This document shows, in pieces, positions 16,779 to 26,330 of a stretch of 61,242 nt of DNA. Numbering within the stretch: the stretch's first letter is position 1; each line of letters starts with the position of its first letter. This DNA is from Pelagibacteraceae bacterium AG-337-I02 (GTDB lineage: Bacteria; Pseudomonadota; Alphaproteobacteria; HIMB59; GCA-002718135), in contig QBZY01000006.1 in NCBI GenBank assembly GCA_003282155.1, forward strand, positions 1-61,242. Direction: 5' to 3'. The notes below the pieces were generated by a model. That model was not told where the DNA came from. It did no database searches and saw only the letters and a list, made by a program, of their open reading frames with translations. The position numbers were made by a program, and so were the translations under genes.

Positions 16779-17556
16779 AAAAATATAATAAGATAAATCC
16801 TAGTAAAACTCTATAAATAATAAATATATTGAAGGTCGATCTTTGTATTATGCGCATCATGATGTTAATTGATAATAGTGCAGTAATACATGCAACAAAT
16901 GCTGCAAATAGTGATTGATATAAATTTATATTTACCTCAGTAATACTCATTAAATCAAAACTTGTTAAAACTAAGGATGCTAAAATAATAGGAATGGATA
17001 AAAGCATAGAAAATATTGTTGCAGATGATCTATCAAATCCTAAAAAACGTGCACCAGTAATTGTAACACCTGCTCTACTTGCCCCAGGTATAAATGCTAA
17101 TACTTGAAATACGCCAATGATAAAGGCCTGCACATAACTCATATTCTCCCAAGAAGATATTTTCATTTTAAAATGATCTGCTACAAATAATAGAGCGGCA
17201 AATATAATACTTGTCACTGCAACAACTTTGATTTCTCGAAAGTATAATTGAACAAAATCAAAAATAAAAAATCCCACTATAACCGCAGGTATTGTTGCAA
17301 TAATAATTTTAATTAAGTTATTATTGTGTGCAAGCTGGAAGGAGAAAAAACTCTTAATTAATGTTGTTATATGAGATCTTAGATAAATTATAACTGCTAA
17401 TAATGTTCCAACATGTACGGCAATATCAGTAAAAAGACCTTGATCTTGCCAACTCGTTAATTCTGATACAAGAACTAAATGCCCAGAAGAACTAATTGGC
17501 AAAAATTCCGTAAATCCTTGCACAATACCAATGATAAAATATTGAAGCTCAAACAT
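16771..17556 (-). CDS. uppP: undecaprenyl-diphosphatase
   Basis: Membrane phosphatase recycling the undecaprenyl carrier for peptidoglycan and surface glycans. The motifs QGFTEFLPISSSGHL (catalytic Glu region) and FIPGASRAGVTITGA are both present, within about eight membrane helices and 261 aa. Its ATG overlaps the sbcB stop (TAATG on the minus strand), and it overlaps the DapA-family gene downstream by 8 bases. Confidence 0.95.
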   Translation of the reverse strand: MFELQYFIIGIVQGFTEFLPISSSGHLVLVSELTSWQDQGLFTDIAVHVGTLLAVIIYLRSHITTLIKSFFSFQLAHNNNLIKIIIATIPAVIVGFFIFDFVQLYFREIKVVAVTSIIFAALLFVADHFKMKISSWENMSYVQAFIIGVFQVLAFIPGASRAGVTITGARFLGFDRSSATIFSMLLSIPIILASLVLTSFDLMSITEVNINLYQSLFAAFVACITALLSINIMMRIIQRSTFNIFIIYRVLLGFILLYFYA

Positions 17557-19067
17557 TAACCAAAGATTATTTTGCTCAGTTCTTTACCACTTGGAAGAGG
17601 TTCAGCATTTTTATTAGAAAAATATTTCTCCATAAAATTTAAATAAACATTGTAATCTTTTAATATTTGCATTTTTATAACTTTATTTTCATCATCACTG
17701 TCTTCCATTTTTACTAATTCAGTATCAGTTTGTGACATTGCTTCAGGTATCGTAGTAAATGGTCTTTCTTGGTTAATAACTAACCTCTCATGTAACTCCC
17801 GGTGAACCATTTTAAAATCTTCTTTTGATAAAGTTTTTGGACTTTCATCAAATATTAGTCTTTTTAAAATAAAGTTTGCTCTTGGCTCTTTAATTGAAAG
17901 AGCAATTTTGTATTTTTCATTCCAGTCATTCTGTTCATGAAATTTAGCTATTTCTATTGATTGTTTAATATCAAGAAAGGCATTTGCCGCACTTTCTGGA
18001 AATATATTATCTTGTGATTTTTCATCCTCTTTTTCGATACGTTTATCAATTTCCATCAGTTTAAACTTGTCTGCTAAATCTTTGTTCTTAAAAACTATTT
18101 TTGCTCTTTCATTGAGAACATCAGAGCCAATTTCATCATAAGGTTCATAATTAGAAGCAATCTTACCTGGTAAAATAATTGGGTGCTGATTGGTAATAAC
18201 ATATCTATTTTTTCTTTTAATCAATTTTTTAAATTCTTCTGAGTTAGCTTCTAGTATTGGTGTCGGATCATGAGCTAGATCAAATGTATGAAACCAACCA
18301 TTATATTGTGACTCACATACCATCGAAAGAGCTTGTATTTTAATTCTCCCTCCAAAACTTGTCATAAAACAAAAACCTTTATTTTTATTTATGTAATCAA
18401 TGGCATCTTCTTTACTCATTGTCATTTGAAGCTGATTCCAATTAGTTGTGTCTGCTTCGTTAATAAATTTTGTCAGAGCAATTGATGTTTTAACATCTGA
18501 AAATGCATCGTGAGCAAACTCTACAGGTAAATTATTCATCTCAGCAATTTTTTCTAATTTAAAACTAGGATTACCTCTTTCTGTAAGAGGCGTTTTAATA
18601 CTTGAAGGATTAATGACGTATAAACCTCTTGCTAAATTTAATGTATCGCCCCTACTTTTTCTAGTTACATAAGGATAAAACATATGACTAAATAAATTGT
18701 ATTCGAGAACGGATTCATCAAACTCTATTATATTATGACCAATAAAAGTAGAGCTTGGATCATCTTTTTTCCATTCATCAAAAGTATCGTTAATTTTTTT
18801 CATTAATTCATAAGATGACTGAGGGGCATCAAGTGCTTCACGCATTCCTTTTAATGTTGTTATTAAAGCTCCGGGTTGAGAAATTACAGATATTCTAGGT
18901 CGACAAAATTCATTCATATTTTGATTTGTTTGATTAAAATTTGAGTCTGTAACAATGGCAGCAATTTGCATAATCTGCTCCCACTTTGGTGTGGTCCCAA
19001 AAGCAGTTGGATATTCTTTTTTTCCTCTGCCTGAGGTCTCTAAATCATAAAATATATATTTTGACAC
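17556..19067 (-). CDS. sbcB: exodeoxyribonuclease I
   Basis: 3'-5' single-strand DNA exonuclease used in repair and recombination. The DEDDh nuclease domain is visible from the first residues (IFYDLETSG), then IGHNIIEFDESVLEYN and AHDAFSDVKTSIAL. A larger C-terminal region matches ExoI organisation (RGNPSFKLEKIAEMN, ENQHPIILPGKI-like block). 503 aa, close to the E. coli size. It sits in a nine-gene minus-strand run between a small membrane ORF and uppP. Confidence 0.88.
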   Translation of the reverse strand: MSKYIFYDLETSGRGKKEYPTAFGTTPKWEQIMQIAAIVTDSNFNQTNQNMNEFCRPRISVISQPGALITTLKGMREALDAPQSSYELMKKINDTFDEWKKDDPSSTFIGHNIIEFDESVLEYNLFSHMFYPYVTRKSRGDTLNLARGLYVINPSSIKTPLTERGNPSFKLEKIAEMNNLPVEFAHDAFSDVKTSIALTKFINEADTTNWNQLQMTMSKEDAIDYINKNKGFCFMTSFGGRIKIQALSMVCESQYNGWFHTFDLAHDPTPILEANSEEFKKLIKRKNRYVITNQHPIILPGKIASNYEPYDEIGSDVLNERAKIVFKNKDLADKFKLMEIDKRIEKEDEKSQDNIFPESAANAFLDIKQSIEIAKFHEQNDWNEKYKIALSIKEPRANFILKRLIFDESPKTLSKEDFKMVHRELHERLVINQERPFTTIPEAMSQTDTELVKMEDSDDENKVIKMQILKDYNVYLNFMEKYFSNKNAEPLPSGKELSKIIFG

Positions 19068-19099
19068 TAATAATAAACCTTAGTGATGTTTATAAACTA

Positions 19100-19279
19100 T
19101 TAATTATCTCTTTTGGACCAATAAAAATGATAGAAGAGTGTTGCTAAAATGGCAACTAATAGAGAATAAAATGCAATTACAATAATTAGAAAAAATGCAA
19201 CATAAATTAAATATCCAATAATCCCAATAAATGTAATACCAGCCCAAAAGTAGATCAGTCTTTCTAAAAATAATTGCAT
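19100..19279 (-). CDS. small membrane protein (59 aa), unknown
   Basis: The ORF runs MQLFLERLIYFWAGITFIG to a C-terminal WSKRDN. Two hydrophobic segments (about residues 10-30 and 30-52) suggest a double-spanning or long single membrane protein. It fills the 230-base space between rbsK (18 bases upstream) and sbcB (32 bases downstream) in the same direction, which supports translation. I recognise no family. Confidence 0.5.
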   Translation of the reverse strand: MQLFLERLIYFWAGITFIGIIGYLIYVAFFLIIVIAFYSLLVAILATLFYHFYWSKRDN

Positions 19280-19297
19280 AAAATATTTATATAGTAT

Positions 19298-20212
19298 TTA
19301 TAAAAGTTTTTCAATTTCCTCTCGAGAAGGCATAGAATTTGCTGTACCAATTTTAGTAGTTGATAAACCAGCTGTAGCACTAGCAAATTTTAGCGCATCT
19401 TTTATATTTTGAGCTTCTGTAAGCGCTACAGCAAAACCTGCATTAAATGCATCACCTGCACCTGTAGTATCTACTACTGGATTAGAAAGATTAGCTATAG
19501 GTAAAGAAAATTTTTCATCACTGTTAGCAAAGAAAGCTCCCTTTTCTCCAAGAGTAATAACAACATTTTTAATTCCTTTTTCTAATAATTGCATTGCAGC
19601 TTTTTCAGCATCCTCATGCGTCTCAATATTATGATCTACATAAAAACTTGCTTCCGTTTCATTTGGCGTAAAATAATCAATCATTGAAAATAAAGATTCA
19701 TCTATTTCAGCTGCTGGAGCAGGATTTAATATTGTTTTAACATTTAAACTATGTGCTTTTTTTAATGCATAGGTGACGACATTTTTTGGTGCTTCCAGTT
19801 GAGTAAGAAATATACTTGAGTTTTTAATTGTTTCTTCAGCTTTATCTATATCTTCAATTGTAATTGCACCTGCCGCCCCCGGAAAAACATTTATGGCATT
19901 AGCTCCAGTTCCTTCATTTACAAGTATACCTGCAGCACCAGTTGAATGATCTTTTGAAATAATTACATTACTATAGTCAACACCAGAATTTTTATAAACT
20001 TCTTTTGCCATAGAACCAAATTGATCATCACCAATCTTTGAAATAAAAAAAGTTTTTGTACCAGCTTTTGCTGCAGCTACAGCTTGGTTTGATCCTTTTC
20101 CACCAGGACCAATAACAAAATTTTTACCAAGAATAGTTTCTCCTTCAACTGGAATTTTTTCTCCAAAAAAAACTAAGTCAGCAACAAAAATACCAAGAAT
20201 ACTTATCGACAT
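19298..20212 (-). CDS. rbsK: ribokinase (PfkB family)
   Basis: Phosphorylates ribose to ribose-5-phosphate. Domain signatures are FVIGPGGKGSNQAVAAAKAG, ILNPAPAAEIDE, TPNETEA, VVITLGEKGAFF and the catalytic DTTGAGDAFNAGFAVAL. 304 aa. It lies two bases after a RbsD/FucU-type mutarotase gene; mutarotase plus kinase is the usual pairing for ribose use. deoC is three genes upstream, suggesting nucleoside-sugar salvage. Confidence 0.9.
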   Translation of the reverse strand: MSISILGIFVADLVFFGEKIPVEGETILGKNFVIGPGGKGSNQAVAAAKAGTKTFFISKIGDDQFGSMAKEVYKNSGVDYSNVIISKDHSTGAAGILVNEGTGANAINVFPGAAGAITIEDIDKAEETIKNSSIFLTQLEAPKNVVTYALKKAHSLNVKTILNPAPAAEIDESLFSMIDYFTPNETEASFYVDHNIETHEDAEKAAMQLLEKGIKNVVITLGEKGAFFANSDEKFSLPIANLSNPVVDTTGAGDAFNAGFAVALTEAQNIKDALKFASATAGLSTTKIGTANSMPSREEIEKLL

Positions 20213-20214
20213 AT

Positions 20215-20673
20215 TTACTTATCAATTATCCAAACAGTTCCATCTGGTTTAATAACACCTTTTGTTAAAATAAAATTACAGTAAGGTCGTCTTTCACTTG
20301 TTGTAATATATGCATAGGTTGATCTTGATTGCTTATAGAATTCTTGTCTTTCGTAGGAACCAATTTTCCAATGATCTCCTGATACTTTCTTAATTACATC
20401 AATTACTTCTTTATTTGCATCATTAATTTCATTTGGATGATTATCAACTTCCATTCGTTGAACAGCAGATTCTACAAAACTGTCTAGTGGAAAAACAGAT
20501 AAAACAGCTCTCATAACAGTTGTCATGTCAAGGCCGTCTAATCGGTGAACTCTATTGTGGTTAGAATGTGCTGGATAATTAATATCGGATATAACAAGTC
20601 TATCACCATGACCCATTTCACGAAGTGTTTTTAATATATCAGGACTTAAAATAGGATCGACGTTAATTAACAT
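20215..20673 (-). CDS. fucU: RbsD/FucU family sugar mutarotase
   Basis: Interconverts pyranose/furanose or anomeric forms of monosaccharides. Beginning MLINVDPILSPDILKTLREMGHGDRLVISD, it has the family's catalytic His at MGHGD and the C-terminal tyrosine-containing TERRPYCNFILTKG. 152 aa is nearer FucU than RbsD. The fucU symbol reflects sequence type; the neighbour ribokinase suggests ribose as the actual sugar. Confidence 0.82.
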   Translation of the reverse strand: MLINVDPILSPDILKTLREMGHGDRLVISDINYPAHSNHNRVHRLDGLDMTTVMRAVLSVFPLDSFVESAVQRMEVDNHPNEINDANKEVIDVIKKVSGDHWKIGSYERQEFYKQSRSTYAYITTSERRPYCNFILTKGVIKPDGTVWIIDK

Positions 20674-20685
20674 ATTTTTAGTATA

Positions 20686-23046
20686 TCACTCTCCATATGG
20701 GATCCAAATATTTTTTACTTGTGTACTTTGATACAAAAACTCTTGTAAGAAACCTTCTTCTTTAGAAAACCAATCAAGATTTTTAGATTGTGGACACCAA
20801 CTTCTCTTTAAATTTGAAGTTGTACTTTTAATCAATTTTAATCGCTCATTATTATTTTCACTAAAATACCAAATACCATGGATATTTTCATGTTCTGCTA
20901 AGATTTTATTCAAACTATTTTGTTTAGTTGTAAGGATATTAATATACCCAGCTGGAACATCAGAGGTTTCAAGTAGTTGATATAATTCTGTTGATAAAAG
21001 AGATGTCTTTTGTCCTGGAACAGTAATACTGGCATTTCCTGCAGCAAAATTTGCTCCTAATGTTGTAATTAAACTTAAAAGAGGAAAATCATCATTTAAA
21101 ATATTTGCAATAACACCTATGGGTTCTTTAACAGCTAGTGTTAAACCTCTTATAGGAGGATTATGTATAGAACCTTCAAACTTATCAGCCATAGCTCCGT
21201 AATAAAATAATCTTTCTATTGATTGATCAAATTCTTTTTCGGCATCTTTTTGTGAAATACCAATTAAAGAAGATAGCAAATTAGAAAAGGTAGTTTTTCG
21301 ATTTTGCAAATTTTCTGCTAAGTAATAAAGAATTTGAGCTCTATTAAAGTAAGTAGAAGATTTGCCAACTGCTTTAGAAGCAACCTCAACTGTATCTCTT
21401 ACATCTTTACGATTAGCGTTTGGAACATCACAAATAAAATTATTTTGAGCGTCATATGAAGAAAAGGAATAACCACTATCAGGTCTTTTTTGCTTCCCTC
21501 CAATATATAATTTCGGTGTTCTATCGATAGAATTAGATGATTGACCTTTAGATGATTTTTTTCCTCTTTTTGACTTAGAAACAGGAAGTGGTAATTTTGA
21601 ATATGCTCTAATACCTTCCGAACCACCTTCTCTTCCAAAGCCACTTTCTTTGTAACCTCCAAAACCGCAAGAAGCATCAAATAAGTTTGTAGAATTTATC
21701 CAAATGACTCCAGCTTTTACTTTTGGAGCAATATCTAAAGCTAAATTAATATTTTCAGACCATATACTTGCAGCAAGTCCATAGGGTGTATTATTTGCAA
21801 TTGATACAGCTTCACTAGGTGTTCTAAATGTCATTGTTGTTAAAACTGGTCCAAATATCTCTACTTGGGCAATAAAAGAGGACGGCGTTACGTTTGTAAA
21901 TAAAGATGGAGGGTAAAATAAACCATTTGTTGGACATGACCATGAAGGTTGCCATAACTGATTTCCATCTTTTTGAGCTTTATTTACTAAAGAATTAATT
22001 TTTTTAAGCTGAACCGGTGCAACTATAGCGCCAATATCAATTGACTTATCTAATGGATCACCCACTCGAAGTTTTTCCATTCTTTTCTTTAGTTTTTGGA
22101 TAAATTTTTTCTCAATACTTTCTTGTACTAAGAGTCTTGATCCCGCACAACATACTTGACCTTGGTTAAACCAAATCGCATCAACGACACCTTCTACTGC
22201 GCTATCTAAATCAGCATCTTCAAAAACGATAAAAGGTGATTTTCCCCCAAGTTCCATTGTCATTTTTTTATCTGGATTAGTATTTCTTTGAATTATTTTT
22301 TTTCCAACTTCAGTCGATCCAGTAAAAGCAATTTTTTTAATATCTTTATGCGATGTTATATGTTCACCGGTAGAACCATCTCCAGTAATAATATTAATTA
22401 CACCTTGAGGAATTTTAGCTTTCTGACAAAGTTCAGCAAAATAGAGTGCGCTTAGAGAAGTATACTCTGCAGGCTTTAACACTACTGTATTTCCAATAGC
22501 AATTGCAGGAGCAATTTTCCAGGCTAACATTAATAAGGGAAAGTTCCACGGTATAATTTGTCCAACAGTACCAATAGAATTATCAGAATTACTTGTATTC
22601 CTTGCAGCCCACCCGGCATGATAATAAAAATGTCTTGCAACAAGTGGAATATCTATATCTCTTGTTTCTCGTATTGGTTTACCATTATCAATGGTCTCTA
22701 AAACAGAAATAAATCTTGAATTTTTTTGTATTAAACGAGCTAAAGCATATAAATATTTTGATCGATCAAAAGATGATAATTTACTCCATTTAATGTGAGC
22801 TTTCTTGGCAGCACTGACTGCAGCGTTAACATCTTTTATTGATGCAACAGACAATGTTGCAATTTTTTTATTTGTGGAAGGATTTATTATATTTAATTTT
22901 TTTGAGCTAGACGATTTTACAAATTTTCCATTAATAAAATGATTATTTGGATTTTTTAAACTTTTTATCCAATTATTAACTTCTTTGCTGTCTTCTAGTG
23001 CTGGCCCATAAGATATATTTTGAAAATTTTTAATAACTTTATCCAT
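20686..23046 (-). CDS. aldehyde dehydrogenase with a second, degenerate ALDH domain
   Basis: 786 aa. Residues about 1-490 form a complete NAD(P)-dependent aldehyde dehydrogenase: IGTVGQIIPWNFPLLMLAWK, AFTGSTEVGKK, the general-base Glu in TMELGGKSPFIVF, the nucleophile in FNQGQVCCAGSR, and FGGYKESGFGREGG. A Lys/Ser-rich linker (about 495-510) leads to a second ALDH-like segment (about 515-786) with IGVIANILNDDFPLLSLI but no ELGGK and no catalytic Cys, so it is probably structural. Immediately downstream of deoC, it fits oxidation of the acetaldehyde released by that enzyme. Confidence 0.9.
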   Translation of the reverse strand: MDKVIKNFQNISYGPALEDSKEVNNWIKSLKNPNNHFINGKFVKSSSSKKLNIINPSTNKKIATLSVASIKDVNAAVSAAKKAHIKWSKLSSFDRSKYLYALARLIQKNSRFISVLETIDNGKPIRETRDIDIPLVARHFYYHAGWAARNTSNSDNSIGTVGQIIPWNFPLLMLAWKIAPAIAIGNTVVLKPAEYTSLSALYFAELCQKAKIPQGVINIITGDGSTGEHITSHKDIKKIAFTGSTEVGKKIIQRNTNPDKKMTMELGGKSPFIVFEDADLDSAVEGVVDAIWFNQGQVCCAGSRLLVQESIEKKFIQKLKKRMEKLRVGDPLDKSIDIGAIVAPVQLKKINSLVNKAQKDGNQLWQPSWSCPTNGLFYPPSLFTNVTPSSFIAQVEIFGPVLTTMTFRTPSEAVSIANNTPYGLAASIWSENINLALDIAPKVKAGVIWINSTNLFDASCGFGGYKESGFGREGGSEGIRAYSKLPLPVSKSKRGKKSSKGQSSNSIDRTPKLYIGGKQKRPDSGYSFSSYDAQNNFICDVPNANRKDVRDTVEVASKAVGKSSTYFNRAQILYYLAENLQNRKTTFSNLLSSLIGISQKDAEKEFDQSIERLFYYGAMADKFEGSIHNPPIRGLTLAVKEPIGVIANILNDDFPLLSLITTLGANFAAGNASITVPGQKTSLLSTELYQLLETSDVPAGYINILTTKQNSLNKILAEHENIHGIWYFSENNNERLKLIKSTTSNLKRSWCPQSKNLDWFSKEEGFLQEFLYQSTQVKNIWIPYGE

Positions 23047-23047
23047 A

Positions 23048-23992
23048 TTATCCTATTGCAAGTTTTTCTTTGTTTGCATACCTGCCACTAGTGTAGTGAT
23101 AGAGTTGTCTTTCTATATCAATTAATAAACTAGAAGCACCAATTCGCAATAATTTAGGATTAACCCATTCAAATCCTAGTTCTTCTGCTACTAATATTAA
23201 AAATTCTAAAACAGATTTTGCAGTTGATATTCCACCAGCAGGTTTAAAACCAATTTTTTTTCCAGTTTTTGTATGAAAATCTCTAATCATTCTCAACATG
23301 ACAAGACTATTATTTAAGTTAGCATTTATACTTTCTTTTCCAGTTGATGTTTTAATAAAATCGGCACCAGCCATCATACAAACTAAAGATGCTTTTGCTA
23401 CATTTCGAAGAGTCTCAAGATCACCAACACCAAGAATAGCTTTTATTTTTGTTTTACCTGCAGTTTCTTTAAAACTGCGAACCTCATCATACAATTTTTT
23501 CCAATTATTTTGGAGAACGTATCCTCTATTTATAACAATATCAATTTCATCTGCACCAACTTTAATAGAGTTAGAAATTTCTTTTTTTCTAGTCGTATAA
23601 GATGATAAACCTGCAGGAAAACCGGTAGAAACTGCAGCAATTGGGAGTTTATTTTGAATAAGTTTTGCACAATCTTTTATTAGATGGTGATAGACACACA
23701 CTGCTCCTACTCTTACTTCATTATTTTCTAGTCCTAAATCCTGAAGAATATAATTATCAATGGGATTAAGAGCTTTATTACAAAGTCTTTCAACTTTACC
23801 AAAAGTGTCGTCACCACTTAGTGTAGTAAGATCAATTAAAGTAATAGCTTTTAACAACCAAGCAACTTGAAATTCCTTTTTTACAGTTCTTCTTTTAGTT
23901 AAGGTAGATGTTCGTCGCTCTACAGCACTCAAATTAATTTGTGTATTGTTCACCCAGCTTGTATCTAAGTTATAAAATCTTTTCTTTGTCAT
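23048..23992 (-). CDS. deoC: deoxyribose-phosphate aldolase
   Basis: Splits 2-deoxyribose-5-phosphate into glyceraldehyde-3-phosphate and acetaldehyde. Family blocks are VGADEIDIVINRGYVL, KIKAILGVGDLETL, the Schiff-base Lys in GADFIKTSTGKESIN, and KPAGGISTAKSVLEF. 314 aa, longer than the E. coli enzyme because of an N-terminal extension of about 60 residues, as in many alphaproteobacterial copies. It lies four bases after gpsA and one base before the aldehyde dehydrogenase gene. Confidence 0.93.
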   Translation of the reverse strand: MTKKRFYNLDTSWVNNTQINLSAVERRTSTLTKRRTVKKEFQVAWLLKAITLIDLTTLSGDDTFGKVERLCNKALNPIDNYILQDLGLENNEVRVGAVCVYHHLIKDCAKLIQNKLPIAAVSTGFPAGLSSYTTRKKEISNSIKVGADEIDIVINRGYVLQNNWKKLYDEVRSFKETAGKTKIKAILGVGDLETLRNVAKASLVCMMAGADFIKTSTGKESINANLNNSLVMLRMIRDFHTKTGKKIGFKPAGGISTAKSVLEFLILVAEELGFEWVNPKLLRIGASSLLIDIERQLYHYTSGRYANKEKLAIG

Positions 23993-23996
23993 CCAA

Positions 23997-24977
23997 TTAA
24001 ATTTTTTCTTCTGTTATTGGTCTACTCAGTAAATTACTTAGTTCTTCTTTTAAATCATGTTGCTTATAAAGTATATTGTATACAGACTCCATAATTGGCA
24101 TATCAATTTTATTTTTTTTTGAAATATTATAGACTGCTTTAACTGTATAATAACCTTCTGTTACCTCTTGCGATTGTAAAAGATCTAAAAAATTATCATA
24201 TTTTGAAGAAGCTAATTTAATACCAAACTGTGTATTGCGAGAGTTTGTAGAGCTGCATGTTAAAATCAGATCACCAAGTCCAGATAAACCAAATAATGTA
24301 TTTTTATCAGCTTTAAATTTTTTTGCGTATCGTGTCATTTCTGCAAAAGATCTAGATATGAGCGCACTTTTTGCATTTTCACCTAGATTTAACCCTTCTG
24401 AAATACCTGCAGCTATTGCATAAATATTTTTTAACGAACCTCCTATTTGCGTTCCAATTAAATCATTTGAATAATAAATTCTAAACTCTTTGTTAGGTAT
24501 AAGTTTAGAAATATTATCAAAATCTTTTTTATCTTTTGTAGCAAGTGTTACTGCGGTTGGCAAACCCTGAGATACTTCATTAGAAAAAGATGGTCCTGAT
24601 AAAATACTAATTGATTTAAAAGGCATTATTTCGTTAAATACTTCGGTTAAATATTTAGATGAAGTTATCTCAATTCCTTTGGAACAAATAATGATATGAT
24701 GTTCTTTATTATGTAAAGAAGGTTCTTTAATTACCTCTCTAATATTTTGTGTAGGTAAAGTAATGAATAAATATTTTACTTTTCTAATATCTTTTAAAGT
24801 TGAAGTAGCTGAAACATTATCGTTGAAAGAACTATATTTTAATTTTGGATTTAATTTATGCTCATTTATTGATTTAACAATATTTTCATCTCTAGCATAA
24901 ATTATGACTTTATTTTTACTTAGTACTCTTGCGAGAGCACTTCCCCAGACGCCGCCTCCCAGAATTCCAATAGTCAT
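23997..24977 (-). CDS. gpsA: NAD(P)-dependent glycerol-3-phosphate dehydrogenase
   Basis: Makes sn-glycerol-3-phosphate for phospholipid synthesis. The Rossmann loop MTIGILGGGVWGSALA is at the N-terminus; I choose this Met because the upstream 12 residues precede the canonical fold. Other motifs: LFITLPTQNIREV, ICSKGIEI, LSGPSFSNEVSQGLPTAV, the catalytic Lys in GGSLKNIYAIAAG, and GLSGLGDLILTCSS. 326 aa. First gene of the minus run; diverges from livK. Confidence 0.93.
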   Translation of the reverse strand: MTIGILGGGVWGSALARVLSKNKVIIYARDENIVKSINEHKLNPKLKYSSFNDNVSATSTLKDIRKVKYLFITLPTQNIREVIKEPSLHNKEHHIIICSKGIEITSSKYLTEVFNEIMPFKSISILSGPSFSNEVSQGLPTAVTLATKDKKDFDNISKLIPNKEFRIYYSNDLIGTQIGGSLKNIYAIAAGISEGLNLGENAKSALISRSFAEMTRYAKKFKADKNTLFGLSGLGDLILTCSSTNSRNTQFGIKLASSKYDNFLDLLQSQEVTEGYYTVKAVYNISKKNKIDMPIMESVYNILYKQHDLKEELSNLLSRPITEEKI

Positions 24978-25125
24978 AAATTGATCTTTATCTGGTGGGG
25001 CAAATGAAGTCAATTTGTGGTTTTTGGCTTAATTATTGGGTATTTTTATGCAAAAAACTGCATGATTGATTTTTATAACTAGTATATGAGGTAAACTATA
25101 TAAAAGTATACTTTTTGGAGGAAAT

Positions 25126-26307
25126 ATGAAAAAATTACTTCTTGCTGTTATTGTAAGTTTGTCGACTGTAACGACTGCTGCAATGGCAGAAATTAAAGTA
25201 GGAATTATTCTTGGTTTTACAGGACCAATTGAATCTTTAACTCCTGCTATGAGAGATGGTGCTAGAATGGCTTTTGATGAAGCATCAAACTCTGGAAACC
25301 TATTAGGTGGCGAAACAATTACTATCCTAGAAGCTGACTCAACTTGTGTTGATTCTGCAGCTGCAACAGCTGCTGCTGAAGGATTGGTAGCTGATGGCGT
25401 AACTGCTATTATGGGTGCTGACTGCTCAGGTGTAACAGGTGCGATTAATGCAAACGTTGCAGTACCGAATGGTATCTTAATGGTATCTCCATCTGCAACT
25501 TCACCAGGTTTAAGTAAAGTTCCTGATAATGGAACTTTTTGGCGTACTGCTCCATCTGATGCAAAAGGTGGTCAAGTATTAGCTAAACTTGCTTTAAGCA
25601 GAGGAATTGAAAGTATAGCTGTAACGTATACTAACAATGACTACGGAAAAGGTTTAGCTGAAGTATTTGAAGCTTCATTTGCTCGTGGTGGCGGAACTAT
25701 TACAGCATCTGCTGCACACGAAGATGGTAAAGCAGATTATTCATCAGAGGTTGGTGTTCTTGCATCAGCTGGTGGAGACGCACTACTAGTAATTGGTTAT
25801 ATCGATGATGGTGGAAAAGGAATGATCGAAGCATCTTTAGATTCAGGTGCATTTGACACTTTTGTTCTTTCTGATGGTATGATTGGTCAATCAATTATTG
25901 ATAATATCGGTGCTGATCTTGAAGGATCATTTGGTTCTATGCCAGGTGCAATTTCAAAAGGTTCAGCTAAGTTTGGCGAACTAGCTGCTGCAAATGGCAT
26001 GGATGGAAGTGCTCCATATGTTGGAGAGTCTTATGATGCTGCAGCAATTATTGCTCTTGCAATTCAAGCTGGTGGATCTGCTGATAAGCAATCAATCTTA
26101 AACAATATTAGCAAAGTATCTAACGCTCCAGGTATTATAATTAACCCTGGTCAATTATCATACGGCTTACAAATGTTAGCTGCAGGTAATGATATTGATT
26201 ACCAAGGTGCAACAGACGTAGAATTTAATGCGTTTGGTGATGCAGCTGGTGCTTTTAAAGAGTTAGAAGTTAGTGGTGGCGAGTTCGTTACTGTTGGTGC
26301 TCTTTAG
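25126..26307 (+). CDS. livK: branched-chain amino-acid-type ABC transporter substrate-binding protein
   Basis: A 393-aa periplasmic binding protein with signal peptide MKKLLLAVIVSLSTVTTAAMA. The mature part begins EIKVGIILGFTGPIESL, typical of type I (LivK-like) binding proteins; SPSATSPGLS and FWRTAPSD blocks follow. A strong Shine-Dalgarno GGAGG (25117-25121) lies four bases before the ATG. The protein is rich in Ala and Gly and its DNA is less AT-biased than its neighbours, as expected of a very highly expressed gene. It faces the livGFHM permease genes from the opposite strand. The ligand is unproven. Confidence 0.9.
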   Translation: MKKLLLAVIVSLSTVTTAAMAEIKVGIILGFTGPIESLTPAMRDGARMAFDEASNSGNLLGGETITILEADSTCVDSAAATAAAEGLVADGVTAIMGADCSGVTGAINANVAVPNGILMVSPSATSPGLSKVPDNGTFWRTAPSDAKGGQVLAKLALSRGIESIAVTYTNNDYGKGLAEVFEASFARGGGTITASAAHEDGKADYSSEVGVLASAGGDALLVIGYIDDGGKGMIEASLDSGAFDTFVLSDGMIGQSIIDNIGADLEGSFGSMPGAISKGSAKFGELAAANGMDGSAPYVGESYDAAAIIALAIQAGGSADKQSILNNISKVSNAPGIIINPGQLSYGLQMLAAGNDIDYQGATDVEFNAFGDAAGAFKELEVSGGEFVTVGAL

Positions 26308-26330
26308 TACTTATTCATTATAGAAAATTT

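Noticed and set aside
21399..21680. 93-residue minus-strand ORF inside the aldehyde dehydrogenase gene
   Set aside because: It is in another frame of a well-supported gene; composition is repetitive and shows no domain.
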